A stretch of DNA of 44,462 bases from assembly GCA_900290255.1 (NCBI GenBank), contig OMOD01000161.1:1-44462 (forward strand), in the 5' to 3' direction. The notes beneath the pieces are model-generated. The model made no database searches and was not told the origin of the DNA. It saw only the letters and a program-made list of their open reading frames with translations. Made by a program: the position numbers and the translations under genes. The stretch is from Candidatus Sulfotelmatobacter kueseliae (lineage in GTDB: Bacteria; Acidobacteriota; Terriglobia; Terriglobales; Acidobacteriaceae). Positions 1 through 6,463 of the stretch are shown here, piece after piece; the first letter of the stretch is position 1; each line of letters starts with the position of its first letter.

Positions 1-5
1 TCTCG

Positions 6-31
6 CCCTCCGGTCGAGGGAGAACTTTTTT
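6..31 (+). terminator. possible intrinsic terminator of an upstream plus-strand gene
   Basis: A 5-bp stem (CCCTC at 6-10, GAGGG at 16-20) is followed after five bases by a run of six T. The stem is short and the gene it would serve lies outside the window, so this is only a candidate. The rest of 32-95 holds no gene that I can see. Confidence 0.3.
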
Positions 32-95
32 CTTGACATCCCTTCTTATAGAACTCATTGACCCCATGACGGGGGTTTTGAGTACGCAACTGCCC

Positions 96-584
96 TCACA
101 ACTCGGTGCGACCGCGCACGTCCGGCTGCATACCCAGGTCCATGAAGACCAGATCCCGCGCCTCGTCCCGCACCGAACTCAGCGCAACCATGACTTCGCG
201 GATGTAATACAGAGCCCCCACCAGCAGGACCAGCATGGAGGTCACAAAGACAATCACCGCCGCAACTGCTGCCGCCTCCCAGTAAAGGCCCAGGCCGAGA
301 AGCAGGCATGCAATCACAGTGCCCGCCAGCGACAGCAGGGAAAACAGGAAGGCGCGGCGAATCATCTCGGCGCGTTGTTCAATGGACTGAATCTGCGAGG
401 TATAGGCCTCGGCTTCCTGCAGCCGTCCGCTCTTGGCTGCGTCGTGCTTGGCGTGCACGAACTGGCGCAGCCGGCTGACGATACCCATCAGGCGGACGTT
501 GATGGAGAGAATCAACAGCGCCGTGGCGGAAAAGAAGATGGCGGGAGCCACGAAAGCCTGAAACAGCCGCCCGATGTTACCCAT
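96..584 (-). CDS. DUF2721 family membrane protein
   Basis: A 162-residue protein that resembles the DUF2721 family, small bacterial inner-membrane proteins of unknown function. A hydrophobic segment lies near the N-terminus (about residues 9-30, after MGNIGRLFQAFVAPAIFF). Next comes a charged stretch rich in Arg, Gln and Glu that could form a coiled coil (about 35-80). Two further hydrophobic segments follow (about 83-105 and 108-130), and the C-terminal tail is charged. I chose the ATG at 584 because the longer reading frame back to 716 runs through a repeat element and looks non-coding. It is the last gene after the thrC-like and MoaD-like genes, separated from them by that repeat, so co-transcription is possible but not shown. 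Confidence 0.75.
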   Translation of the reverse strand: MGNIGRLFQAFVAPAIFFSATALLILSINVRLMGIVSRLRQFVHAKHDAAKSGRLQEAEAYTSQIQSIEQRAEMIRRAFLFSLLSLAGTVIACLLLGLGLYWEAAAVAAVIVFVTSMLVLLVGALYYIREVMVALSSVRDEARDLVFMDLGMQPDVRGRTEL

Positions 585-649
585 GAGACCGCTCCGGTGG
601 GGATCACAGGCAATTCTAACAGCGCCCGGCGGTCGGAGCGTCGAACACA

Positions 650-738
650 AATTGTTGATGGTTGATTTCTCGATTGTTGAATGAAAACCCTGCCGGACAG
701 GCTCTTCAATCAACAATCAAAAATCATCAATCGACAAT
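650..738. repeat. family B heptamer inverted repeat (TTGATTG type), copy 1
   Basis: The left arm consists of degenerate TTGATTG-like units and ends in the family core GATTGTTGAATGAAAA. The right arm holds the complementary CAATCAA-type units, and the unique centre is about 20 bp (CCTGCCGGACAGG, itself a small hairpin). It fills the gap between the MoaD-like gene and the DUF2721 gene and begins within 10 nt of the MoaD stop codon. Other copies lie at 21361, 32096, 33636, 34931, 36577 (right arm only) and 37758. Confidence 0.85.
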
Positions 739-745
739 GCTCGCT

Positions 746-1021
746 CTATCCGCCGGCGATCGAGGGAACGAGCAGCACTTCGTCGCCTTCCTGAAATGCG
801 TACTCCGGCCCGCCCAGGAAGCGGATGTCCTCTTCGTTCACGTAAATGTTGAGGAAGCGGCGAACCTGCCCTTTGTCGTCGCGCAGGTGCGGCTTCAGGT
901 CGGGAAACTTCTCGTCGAGAACCGAGAACAGCTGTTCCAGGTTCGACGCCGTGCAGGTGAGCGAACTCGCGCCGGCAGTAAGCCGCCGCAGCGCGCTCGG
1001 AATTTGTACTTTGATCGCCAT
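746..1021 (-). CDS. MoaD/ThiS-family sulfur carrier protein
   Basis: A 91-residue ubiquitin-like small protein ending in Gly-Gly, which is the defining feature of MoaD/ThiS/CysO sulfur carriers. In this family the C-terminal glycine is adenylated by an E1-like enzyme and converted to a thiocarboxylate that donates sulfur. The central part (VNEEDIRFLGG, about residues 57-67) and the final GDEVLLVPSIAGG fit the family. The ATG at 1021 follows the stop of the thrC-like gene by 2 nt, so the two are almost certainly one transcript and translationally linked. No moaE, thiG, thiF or other molybdopterin or thiamin gene is nearby. I infer that the protein serves the neighbouring PLP enzyme, possibly as sulfide donor for homocysteine, analogous in logic to the CysO-CysM pair. 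The activating E1 and any hydrolase are outside the window. Confidence 0.9.
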   Translation of the reverse strand: MAIKVQIPSALRRLTAGASSLTCTASNLEQLFSVLDEKFPDLKPHLRDDKGQVRRFLNIYVNEEDIRFLGGPEYAFQEGDEVLLVPSIAGG

Positions 1022-1023
1022 GT

Positions 1024-2349
1024 CTACGCTCCTACGCTCGCGGCTTCTTCTCGTGCGGCAATCACGCCGGGAACTTCCGCCACGTCCAGAGTCCGCCGCA
1101 GGTAGTTCTCGAACTCCACCAGCTTGGGCGCGATCGGCTGCTCGGTTCGGTAAACGCCCGCCAGCGCGTCGGTCGTCTTCAGCCCATTGCCGGTGACGCA
1201 CAGCACGGTCGTCTCCTCCGGCAGAATGCGGTCCTGCCGGTACAGCTTCGCCGCCGTGCCCACCGTCACCCCGCCGGCGGTCTCGGTGAAAATGCCTTCG
1301 GTCTCGGCCAGCAGGCGAATCGAGTCAATCACTTCCGGATCGCTCACGTCTTCGCTCCATCCGCCGCTCGACTTGATGGTCTTGATCGCGTAATGCCCGT
1401 CCGCCGGATTGCCGATCGCCAGCGAGCGCGCAATCGTCGCCGGCTTCTGTGGCTCGATCTCGGCGCTGCCCGTCTTGATCGCGGTGGAAATGGGCGAGCA
1501 TCCCGTGGCCTGCGCCCCGAAGAACTTCACTTCTTTCGCTTCGACCAGCCCCAGCTTGACCAACTCATCAAACGCCTTTTTGATCTTCGTGATCAGCGAC
1601 CCGCCGGCCATCGGACAGACAAGGTTGTCGGGCAGCCGCCAGCCCAGTTGCTCGGCGATCTCGAAGCCCACAGTCTTCGATCCCTCGGCGTAATACGGCC
1701 GCAGGTTTACGTTGACGAAGCCCCAGCGATGCTCGTCGGCAATCTGCGAGCAGAGCCGGTTGACCTGATCGTAGTTGCCGGCAATACGGACGACCTTCGC
1801 GCCGTACACATTCGTGCCCAGAATCTTTGCCGGCTCCAGGTCAGCAGGAATGAAGATCCACGCCTTCAGCCCTTCACGGGCGGCATGCGCGGCGACGGCG
1901 TTGGCCAGGTTGCCGGTCGATGAGCACGAGACGGTGTCGAATCCAAACGCGCGCGCCTGCGCCAGCGCCACCGCGACCACGCGGTCTTTGAAGCTCAGCG
2001 TGGGCAGGCAGACCGCATCATTCTTGATGTAGAGATTCCGCGCCTGCGCGCCCAGCCGCTCGGCCAGATGCGGAGCCTGCAACAGCGGCGTGAATCCAAC
2101 CGGCAGCCGCGGTTCAAAGCCCTGGGGGAGGGGTAGAAGTTCGGAGTAGCGCCACATGTTCGGCGGCCGCTGGGAAATCGCCTCGCGACTGAAAGCGCCA
2201 TGTCCATTCGACCCGCGCAAAAGTGCCGCGCGGAGCGCATCGTAGTCGTAAGTCACTTCCAGAGGAGAGAAACAGTCGTCGCAGATGGAGCGAGGCTGGT
2301 TGCCCCAGGTCCGTCCGCATTCCCGGCACCGCAGTTCGTAGTGAGCCAT
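1024..2349 (-). CDS. thrC: threonine synthase-like PLP enzyme under SAM riboswitch control
   Basis: A 441-residue fold-type II PLP enzyme of the threonine synthase family, which converts O-phosphohomoserine to threonine. A zinc-ribbon-like N-terminus (Cys8, Cys11, Cys23, Cys26) precedes the catalytic domain. The PLP lysine is Lys121 in LSFKDR, and the phosphate-binding loop is SSTGNLANAVAAHA (about residues 143-156). A late CVTGNGLKTTDAL motif is also typical. The upstream region carries a SAM-I riboswitch and terminator, and the next gene is a Gly-Gly sulfur carrier. High SAM shutting off true threonine synthesis would make little metabolic sense. I therefore infer that this paralogue may make homocysteine (or another sulfur amino acid) from a phosphohomoserine-type substrate and carrier-bound sulfur. 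The family assignment is secure; the altered substrate is a hypothesis. A genuine thrC could exist elsewhere in the genome. Confidence 0.9.
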   Translation of the reverse strand: MAHYELRCRECGRTWGNQPRSICDDCFSPLEVTYDYDALRAALLRGSNGHGAFSREAISQRPPNMWRYSELLPLPQGFEPRLPVGFTPLLQAPHLAERLGAQARNLYIKNDAVCLPTLSFKDRVVAVALAQARAFGFDTVSCSSTGNLANAVAAHAAREGLKAWIFIPADLEPAKILGTNVYGAKVVRIAGNYDQVNRLCSQIADEHRWGFVNVNLRPYYAEGSKTVGFEIAEQLGWRLPDNLVCPMAGGSLITKIKKAFDELVKLGLVEAKEVKFFGAQATGCSPISTAIKTGSAEIEPQKPATIARSLAIGNPADGHYAIKTIKSSGGWSEDVSDPEVIDSIRLLAETEGIFTETAGGVTVGTAAKLYRQDRILPEETTVLCVTGNGLKTTDALAGVYRTEQPIAPKLVEFENYLRRTLDVAEVPGVIAAREEAASVGA

Positions 2350-2366
2350 AGCGCTACTCGCTTTCT

Positions 2367-2467
2367 CAAAGTCTCAAAGCTTCAAAGCTTTGAAGGTTTC
2401 AAAGTTTCAAGGTTGGTCGTGCACTGTAGCCACCTTGAAACCCTGAAACTTTGCCACTTTGAAACCT
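2367..2467. repeat. family A octamer inverted repeat (GTTTCAAR type), copy 1
   Basis: Tandem degenerate 8-bp units of the GTTTCAAA/GTTTCAAG type form the left arm. Complementary CTTGAAAC units form the right arm, with about 25 unique bases between them. It lies in the leader of the thrC-like gene, between the riboswitch terminator and the start codon, so read-through transcripts would carry a large stem-loop just before translation starts. Copies 2 and 3 are at 24984 and 25413. Confidence 0.8.
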
Positions 2468-2511
2468 AGTTCTTCGCGAGTAGCTGAGGACGAGCCGGAA
2501 AAAGCGGCCTT

Positions 2512-2551
2512 AAAAACAAAGGCCTCTTTTTCCAGGAAGAGGAAAAAGAGG
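2512..2551 (-). terminator. intrinsic terminator of the SAM riboswitch
   Basis: On the minus strand an 11-bp perfect stem (CCTCTTTTTCC at 2551-2541, GGAAAAAGAGG at 2533-2523) with a 7-nt loop is followed by CC and then TTTGTTTTT (2520-2512). It lies about 30 nt downstream of the aptamer and about 160 nt upstream of the start codon, the arrangement of a transcription-terminating S-box switch. The 3' half of the stem can also pair with 2509-2497 (GGCCGCTTTTTCC). That alternative hairpin places the T-run in its loop. I could not identify a clear conventional antiterminator linking the aptamer P1 to this stem. Confidence 0.85.
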
Positions 2552-2580
2552 TCATCGGATGCAGATACAGCTCGCAGCCG

Positions 2581-2695
2581 AATCTCATGTTCCCTGTTTC
2601 CAGGAGAGAGTTGGCACCAGCATCAGGGATATATGATCCCGGGTCGGTTGCCGTGGCGTCTCAGGGCTCGTCCCTCAGCCACTCTGCATGAAATT
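2581..2695 (-). ncRNA. SAM-I (S-box) riboswitch aptamer
   Basis: Reading the minus strand, the S-box consensus blocks appear in order. They are CAGAGTGGCTGAGGGAC, GCCCTGAGACGCC, CGGCAACC, then GGTGCCAACTC, a CCTG-GAAA-CAGG hairpin (P4) and GAACATGAGATT. The closing helix P1 pairs AATTTCATG (2695-2687) with CATGAGATT (2589-2581), nine base pairs including one G-U. These are the conserved core, kink-turn and binding-pocket blocks of the SAM-I class, which in known cases represses methionine, SAM and sulfur assimilation genes when SAM is plentiful. A terminator follows directly and the first gene downstream is the thrC-like/MoaD pair. I identified it by eye from the consensus; a covariance-model search would be the formal test. 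Confidence 0.93.
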
Positions 2696-2729
2696 CAGGT
2701 CCGCCCCGAAAGGCAGACTTGTTCTGCGT

Positions 2730-2758
2730 ATACTACCGAAACTCGGTGCCCGCGTCAA
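2730..2758 (-). promoter_or_regulatory. sigma70-type promoter of the riboswitch operon
   Basis: On the minus strand TTGACG (2758-2753) and TAGTAT (2735-2730) are separated by exactly 17 bp. Transcription would start near 2723, about 28 nt before the aptamer P1. Position, spacing and hexamers all fit a housekeeping promoter driving riboswitch, thrC-like gene and MoaD-like gene. Confidence 0.75.
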
Positions 2759-2780
2759 GGAAAAGTCGAGGGCCGCAATA

Positions 2781-2915
2781 CCGTGGAAGAGCGGCCCTTC
2801 AGGGCCGCGCCTCCTTTCGCCGAAAGGGAAGGCCTTTAGGCCCTGGGGCCTACCGGGGCTGAAGCCCGGAATCTTGGGAGCTCTTACGCGGCGCTAAAGC
2901 GCCGCTCTTCCACGG
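2781..2915. mobile_element. MITE-like element with 15-bp terminal inverted repeats, copy 1
   Basis: The ends CCGTGGAAGAGCGGC (2781-2795) and GCCGCTCTTCCACGG (2901-2915) are perfect inverted repeats. Inside are several GC hairpins (GCGGCCCTTCAGGGCCGC, GGCCTTTAGGCC, CCGGGGCTGAAGCCCGG, GGCGCTAAAGCGCC). No protein is encoded. The same internal hairpin order appears, in reverse orientation, in the element at 27889-28024, so this is a dispersed family. It lies between the M28 peptidase stop codon and the riboswitch promoter. Confidence 0.75.
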
Positions 2916-2931
2916 CCGCTGAAGTATCTCC

Positions 2932-4470
2932 CTACCGCGGCAGCGGGTCTTTCATGCTGGCCAACGCGTATCCCATCACCGCCATCGCCGCCGCGTTCTC
3001 CCGCAGTTCGCTGGGCAGAACCTTGTCCAGCGTGTCGGCCGCGCTGTGGTGATAGTTGAAGTACAGGCGGCCATCCTGCAGGATGCCCAGCGCCGGCACG
3101 CCCGCTTCCGACATGGCCGTGATGTCCGCCCCCGGCGCGTAGCTGCTCGGCTGTAAAGCGGTCGCACCAATGCTGCCGAGAACCTCCGCCACCGGCCGCA
3201 ATAATTCGATTGCATGCGGACTGATCTTAACGTCAAACCCAACCGGGTGCGCCGCTCCCGTGTCGCATTCGATCGCGGCCACGTGCTGCACAAATTCTGA
3301 CGCATGATCCTTGGTATAAGTCTTGCTGCCGGAACCACCCGTCTCCTCGTCCATCCAGGCGACTACGCGCAGGGTACGCCGCGGGCGCAGATGCAACTTC
3401 TGCGCGATCTCCGCCGCTTCCATCGCCACCACCACCCCCGCGCCGTCATCAATCGCGCCGGTGCCCAGGTCCCACGAATCGAGATGCCCGGAGACGACAA
3501 TAATCTGCTCCGGATGTTCGCTGCCTTTCAGATCGGCGATTACGTTGTAGCTGGTCGCGTCCGCGAGCTTCTGCGGAGTGAGCGTCAGCCGCATGCGCAA
3601 TTTTCCCTGCGCCGCGAGATGCGCCATCAGGTCGGCATCTTCGGCCGTGACCGCGCCCGCCGGAATTCCCGCGGCTTGGCTCCAGCCCGTATGCGGCAGG
3701 CGGAAATCCGCGCTCGCGACTGACCGGATCAGCGCCGCAACCGCACCCAGGTCCGCCGCTGCTTTCGACCCGGCCCCACGATAGCGCACCGCCTCGCCGT
3801 ACGCCATGAACGACAGCCCGGCCGCGGCCTTCTGCTTGTCGAAGAGTTCATTGAACAGCACAATCTTGCCCGCTACCTTTTCACGGCCGAGTGCCTTGAG
3901 TTCGTCGAAATTGTTGACCACCACCACGTCCGCGACGATTCCCTCGGGTGCCGTCGAGGTGCTTCCGCCCAGCGCCGTCAGCACGACTTTCTGCGCCGTT
4001 CCCGGAACCTGCCCTGCGTACTCGACCAGCTCTGCCGTCTCCACGCCGCGCACCCAGTGCGGCACCTTCACTTCTTCGAGCTGCACCTCCAGCCCCAGCT
4101 TGCGCAGCTCTCCGGCAACATAATCCACCGCGGCGTTGGCCTGCGCCGATCCGCTGGGCCGCGGCCCGATGTTCTCGGTTAAATGCGCCAGTTGCTGGTA
4201 AGCGTAATCGTCGGCCAGGGCCGCCGTCTTGATCGCCTCCAGTTCGCCGCGCAGCTGCGGAGGAAAATTGTCCTGCTGCTCCTGGGACATTTGCGGCGCC
4301 GCGCCCCTGCTGTTCTGCGATGAAGTCTGGGCCGAACTCTGAGATGAGGGCTGCGCCGGCTTTGGCTGTTGTGGAGTCTGAGCCTGGGCAGTGATCAGGC
4401 AGGCGAGTGCGCACACGACGGCCAGCAAGATGCGGGAGCGGAAAGTTGTCGTAGTCATAGTCGTAGTCAT
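2932..4470 (-). CDS. secreted M28-family metallopeptidase (PA-domain type)
   Basis: A 512-residue exported peptidase. The N-terminus (MTTTMTTTTFRSRILLAVV..., cut after about AQA at 30) is a signal peptide, followed by a Pro/Gln/Ser-rich linker. A PA-like insert probably spans about 155-285. The catalytic M28 domain starts near SGHLDSWDLGTGAIDDGAG, which supplies the zinc His and the bridging Asp. MDEETGGSGS carries the general-base and zinc Glu, IECDTGA a zinc Asp, and YFNYHHSAADT the last zinc His. The arrangement resembles carboxypeptidase Q / aminopeptidase-like M28 enzymes, which release amino acids or dipeptides outside the cytoplasm. The gene stands alone between two repeat-rich regions. 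A second ATG at 4458 is a possible start. Confidence 0.88.
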   Translation of the reverse strand: MTTTMTTTTFRSRILLAVVCALACLITAQAQTPQQPKPAQPSSQSSAQTSSQNSRGAAPQMSQEQQDNFPPQLRGELEAIKTAALADDYAYQQLAHLTENIGPRPSGSAQANAAVDYVAGELRKLGLEVQLEEVKVPHWVRGVETAELVEYAGQVPGTAQKVVLTALGGSTSTAPEGIVADVVVVNNFDELKALGREKVAGKIVLFNELFDKQKAAAGLSFMAYGEAVRYRGAGSKAAADLGAVAALIRSVASADFRLPHTGWSQAAGIPAGAVTAEDADLMAHLAAQGKLRMRLTLTPQKLADATSYNVIADLKGSEHPEQIIVVSGHLDSWDLGTGAIDDGAGVVVAMEAAEIAQKLHLRPRRTLRVVAWMDEETGGSGSKTYTKDHASEFVQHVAAIECDTGAAHPVGFDVKISPHAIELLRPVAEVLGSIGATALQPSSYAPGADITAMSEAGVPALGILQDGRLYFNYHHSAADTLDKVLPSELRENAAAMAVMGYALASMKDPLPR

Positions 4471-4543
4471 CGGGGGGATGGTCAGTGTATCCGACGGCAG
4501 GCTGAGGAAGGAAGAACCCCAGCCTGTGGATTGGGAATAACGG

Positions 4544-4694
4544 TTCGTATCAGGGCATCGCTTGAGCGACGCCGCCCATGACGCGTTACGCGACGGTTAT
4601 TAGCTGCTGGCCTTGCCCGTGCGCCACCAGCGGCTGAAGCCGGACCTGTAGGTCGCGCGACTGCGGCATGCCTGAAGGCATGCCCTGATACGAA
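4544..4694. mobile_element. palindromic element with 15-bp terminal inverted repeats
   Basis: TTCGTATCAGGGCAT (4544-4558) and ATGCCCTGATACGAA (4680-4694) are a perfect 15-bp inverted repeat bounding 151 bp. Internal hairpins include CGGCTGAAGCCG and GGCATGCCTGAAGGCATGCC. No gene is inside. It looks like a non-autonomous REP- or MITE-type element; I see no second copy in this window. Confidence 0.6.
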
Positions 4695-5257
4695 TCTCTC
4701 AGACTGGGCCACCATCACAATGTGGGGACAGCCGCCCTCGGCTGTCCGGTCGAGCGAAGCTCGACAGCCCCGGCGCCGCGTAGACAATCGTTCAGAGACT
4801 ATGGGCTTTAGCCCTTGGGAAGGCGAACAAACTAAAAGTGGCCCCATTCCTGGGGCCACGCAAGAGGCTACGAATTGGTAGGTGATGTCAGGAAAGGCGA
4901 TGCAAGATGCCGTTCTGCCAGCCAGAACGGTTCGGGAAGTGACACGCGGAAGCGAAGTGAGTGAAGGTCATGTTGCTTGAGTGTGCGGCCTCTTTGTTGC
5001 AATCAGGAGATGCACTTGCCGCGCCAAAGGCCAGATCCGCCGTGATCTGGATCACGCCATTCCGCAAACAAATGGAAAAGAAGGAGTTATGGGGCTATCG
5101 AGCCGCCTCCCGGATCCTGCCTCGCTTCCCGTCCGGGGCCCCAAAGTGAAGAACACTGCACATTCGCTGCACGCGGCTACCCGCAGCACAAAACACCAAA
5201 CCCCTGGCGAGCTTTACTCCTCCAGAGGTCTGATCATAAAGCAAAATCTTCCGACGT
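4695..5257. other. gene-free stretch with scattered hairpins
   Basis: I find no convincing gene here. There are simple perfect hairpins: GGACAGCCG/CGGCTGTCC, GTCGAGCGAAGCTCGAC, TGGCCCC/GGGGCCA near 4839-4858, and CCGTTCTG/CAGAACGG at 4910-4930. Open frames that cross it (for example 4981-5496 on the plus strand) run straight through the palindromic element at 5258 and have no family resemblance. Confidence 0.5.
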
Positions 5258-5506
5258 CTAGCCCGGGATTATTCATGAGGATTGCTAAGGTTTTGAAAGG
5301 GCGCGGCTTCCAGCCGCGCCGACACGAGCAAAAATTAGGTCCGGCTTTAGCCGCTGGGGTGAGCCGTATGGAAGCGTCTGGTGGTGTTGGAAAGGAAGGT
5401 GGCAGCGCGTTTGTCCCAGGGGCTGAAGCCCCAATTCTCACGCGCCACGAGGGCGCGGCTGGAAGCCGCGCCCTTTCAAAGCAGCTTCATGAATAATGCA
5501 GGCTAG
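5258..5506. mobile_element. 249-bp element with nested inverted repeats
   Basis: The outer ends CTAGCC...ATTATTCATGA (5258-5278) and TCATGAATAAT...GGCTAG (5487-5506) are imperfect inverted repeats of about 20 bp. A second pair inside (5292-5320 and 5452-5480) is a perfect 29-bp inverted repeat, each half itself a hairpin built on GGCGCGGCT. No coding capacity is visible. The right end contains the stop codon of the gvpL/F gene (5503-5505), so the element abuts or inserted at the very end of that gene. Confidence 0.7.
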
Positions 5507-6249
5507 CTGTTTCCCGCCACCGTGCGCAGCTTGCCCGGCAGGAAGTGGTACGGCGGCCACGGTCCGCTGATGTTCACTTCGCAGTTCTTCAACTGCTTGG
5601 CCGCGGTCGAGTAACGGTTCTGATATTTCTCCACGCTCTTCGAGTCGATCAGGTGAGCGATGTCAATCAGCATTCCCTCGGGAGCGACTTTCTTGCAGCT
5701 CACTTCCTCTTCCAGCGGGTTGAAGAGCTTGTGCACCTGGACCGAAAGGGCCCGGGCCTTGGTCTGGCGCTCGCGCTCGCGCGACGCCTTCACCCGCAGC
5801 TTCGACAGGTAGTCGCCGCCCACGGTGTCAGGCAATTGGACGTCAATCATGGCCTCGCGCAGCGAGCCGTCCCGCACCACCAGCTTGATGTGCATTTCCG
5901 ACTTGCCCCGCAGCCTGGCCACACTCAGGCCGAAGGCGCGCCGGTTCACCCGCACTGCCTGGCGCAGTGCGTCGTCGCTTTCAAAAATTGTGCCGAATTT
6001 GAAGGGCAGCACGGTCGAACTGCGGAAGCAGGCGCTGACCACGCGGGCGTGATCAATGGCCGCTTTCTGATCCAGCCCGCCCAGGGCCGGGTCATATTCG
6101 CTCACGATGACTGCAAATTCGCCGCTGGGATAGCTCAGCACTGCGGCGCTATTTACCCCCTGCACGCCCTCTAACAGGAAGGGGCGCCGGGTGCGGGTTC
6201 CATTGGGTAGGGTTTGATGCTCGGTAAGACAGTACGCGTACCACGCCAT
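5503..6249 (-). CDS. GvpL/GvpF family gas vesicle-type protein (orphan)
   Basis: A 248-residue protein of the GvpL/GvpF family. Typical signs are the N-terminal MAWYAYCL, the middle VLPFKFGTIF (about residues 100-109) where the family has its conserved 'P..FGT.F' motif, and the near-C-terminal ISGPWPPYHF (about 226-235). In gas-vesicle formers these are accessory or minor shell proteins. No gvpA, gvpN or other vesicle gene is present here, so the function in this organism is unknown. A hairpin (GAGGCG...CGCCTC, about 6270-6291) lies just before the start. The stop codon lies inside a palindromic element. Confidence 0.88.
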   Translation of the reverse strand: MAWYAYCLTEHQTLPNGTRTRRPFLLEGVQGVNSAAVLSYPSGEFAVIVSEYDPALGGLDQKAAIDHARVVSACFRSSTVLPFKFGTIFESDDALRQAVRVNRRAFGLSVARLRGKSEMHIKLVVRDGSLREAMIDVQLPDTVGGDYLSKLRVKASRERERQTKARALSVQVHKLFNPLEEEVSCKKVAPEGMLIDIAHLIDSKSVEKYQNRYSTAAKQLKNCEVNISGPWPPYHFLPGKLRTVAGNS

Positions 6250-6463
6250 GTTGAACTCTCCGAACCGGGATAGAGGCGAACCGAAACGCCTCTTACGTCG
6301 AGTTTCTCGCCAAAGCTTATCGCTGCGATATTAGGAAGTTGGAACGGGCGGTACAGGGTCAAAACTTACCGGGGATGCTAACCATCTCCATCCCTTAACT
6401 GCATATTACTTTGGGCACCATGTAAAAAGCAACTTTTTCTTCGCGGAAAGCATCGGGAGGGCC

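Noticed and set aside
33-665. 210-codon plus-strand frame opposite the DUF2721 gene
   Set aside because: It is antisense to a gene with clear membrane-protein features and has no family resemblance; a GC-rich mirror frame.
2581-2695. T-box or threonine attenuator upstream of the thrC-like gene
   Set aside because: No T-box sequence or threonine-rich leader peptide; the conserved blocks match SAM-I precisely.
2459-2897. Plus-strand frames across the region upstream of the thrC-like gene
   Set aside because: The region is explained by riboswitch, terminator, promoter and a palindromic element; the translations look random.
4981-5496. 171-codon plus-strand frame
   Set aside because: It runs through both halves of the 5258-5506 inverted repeat and has no recognisable domain.
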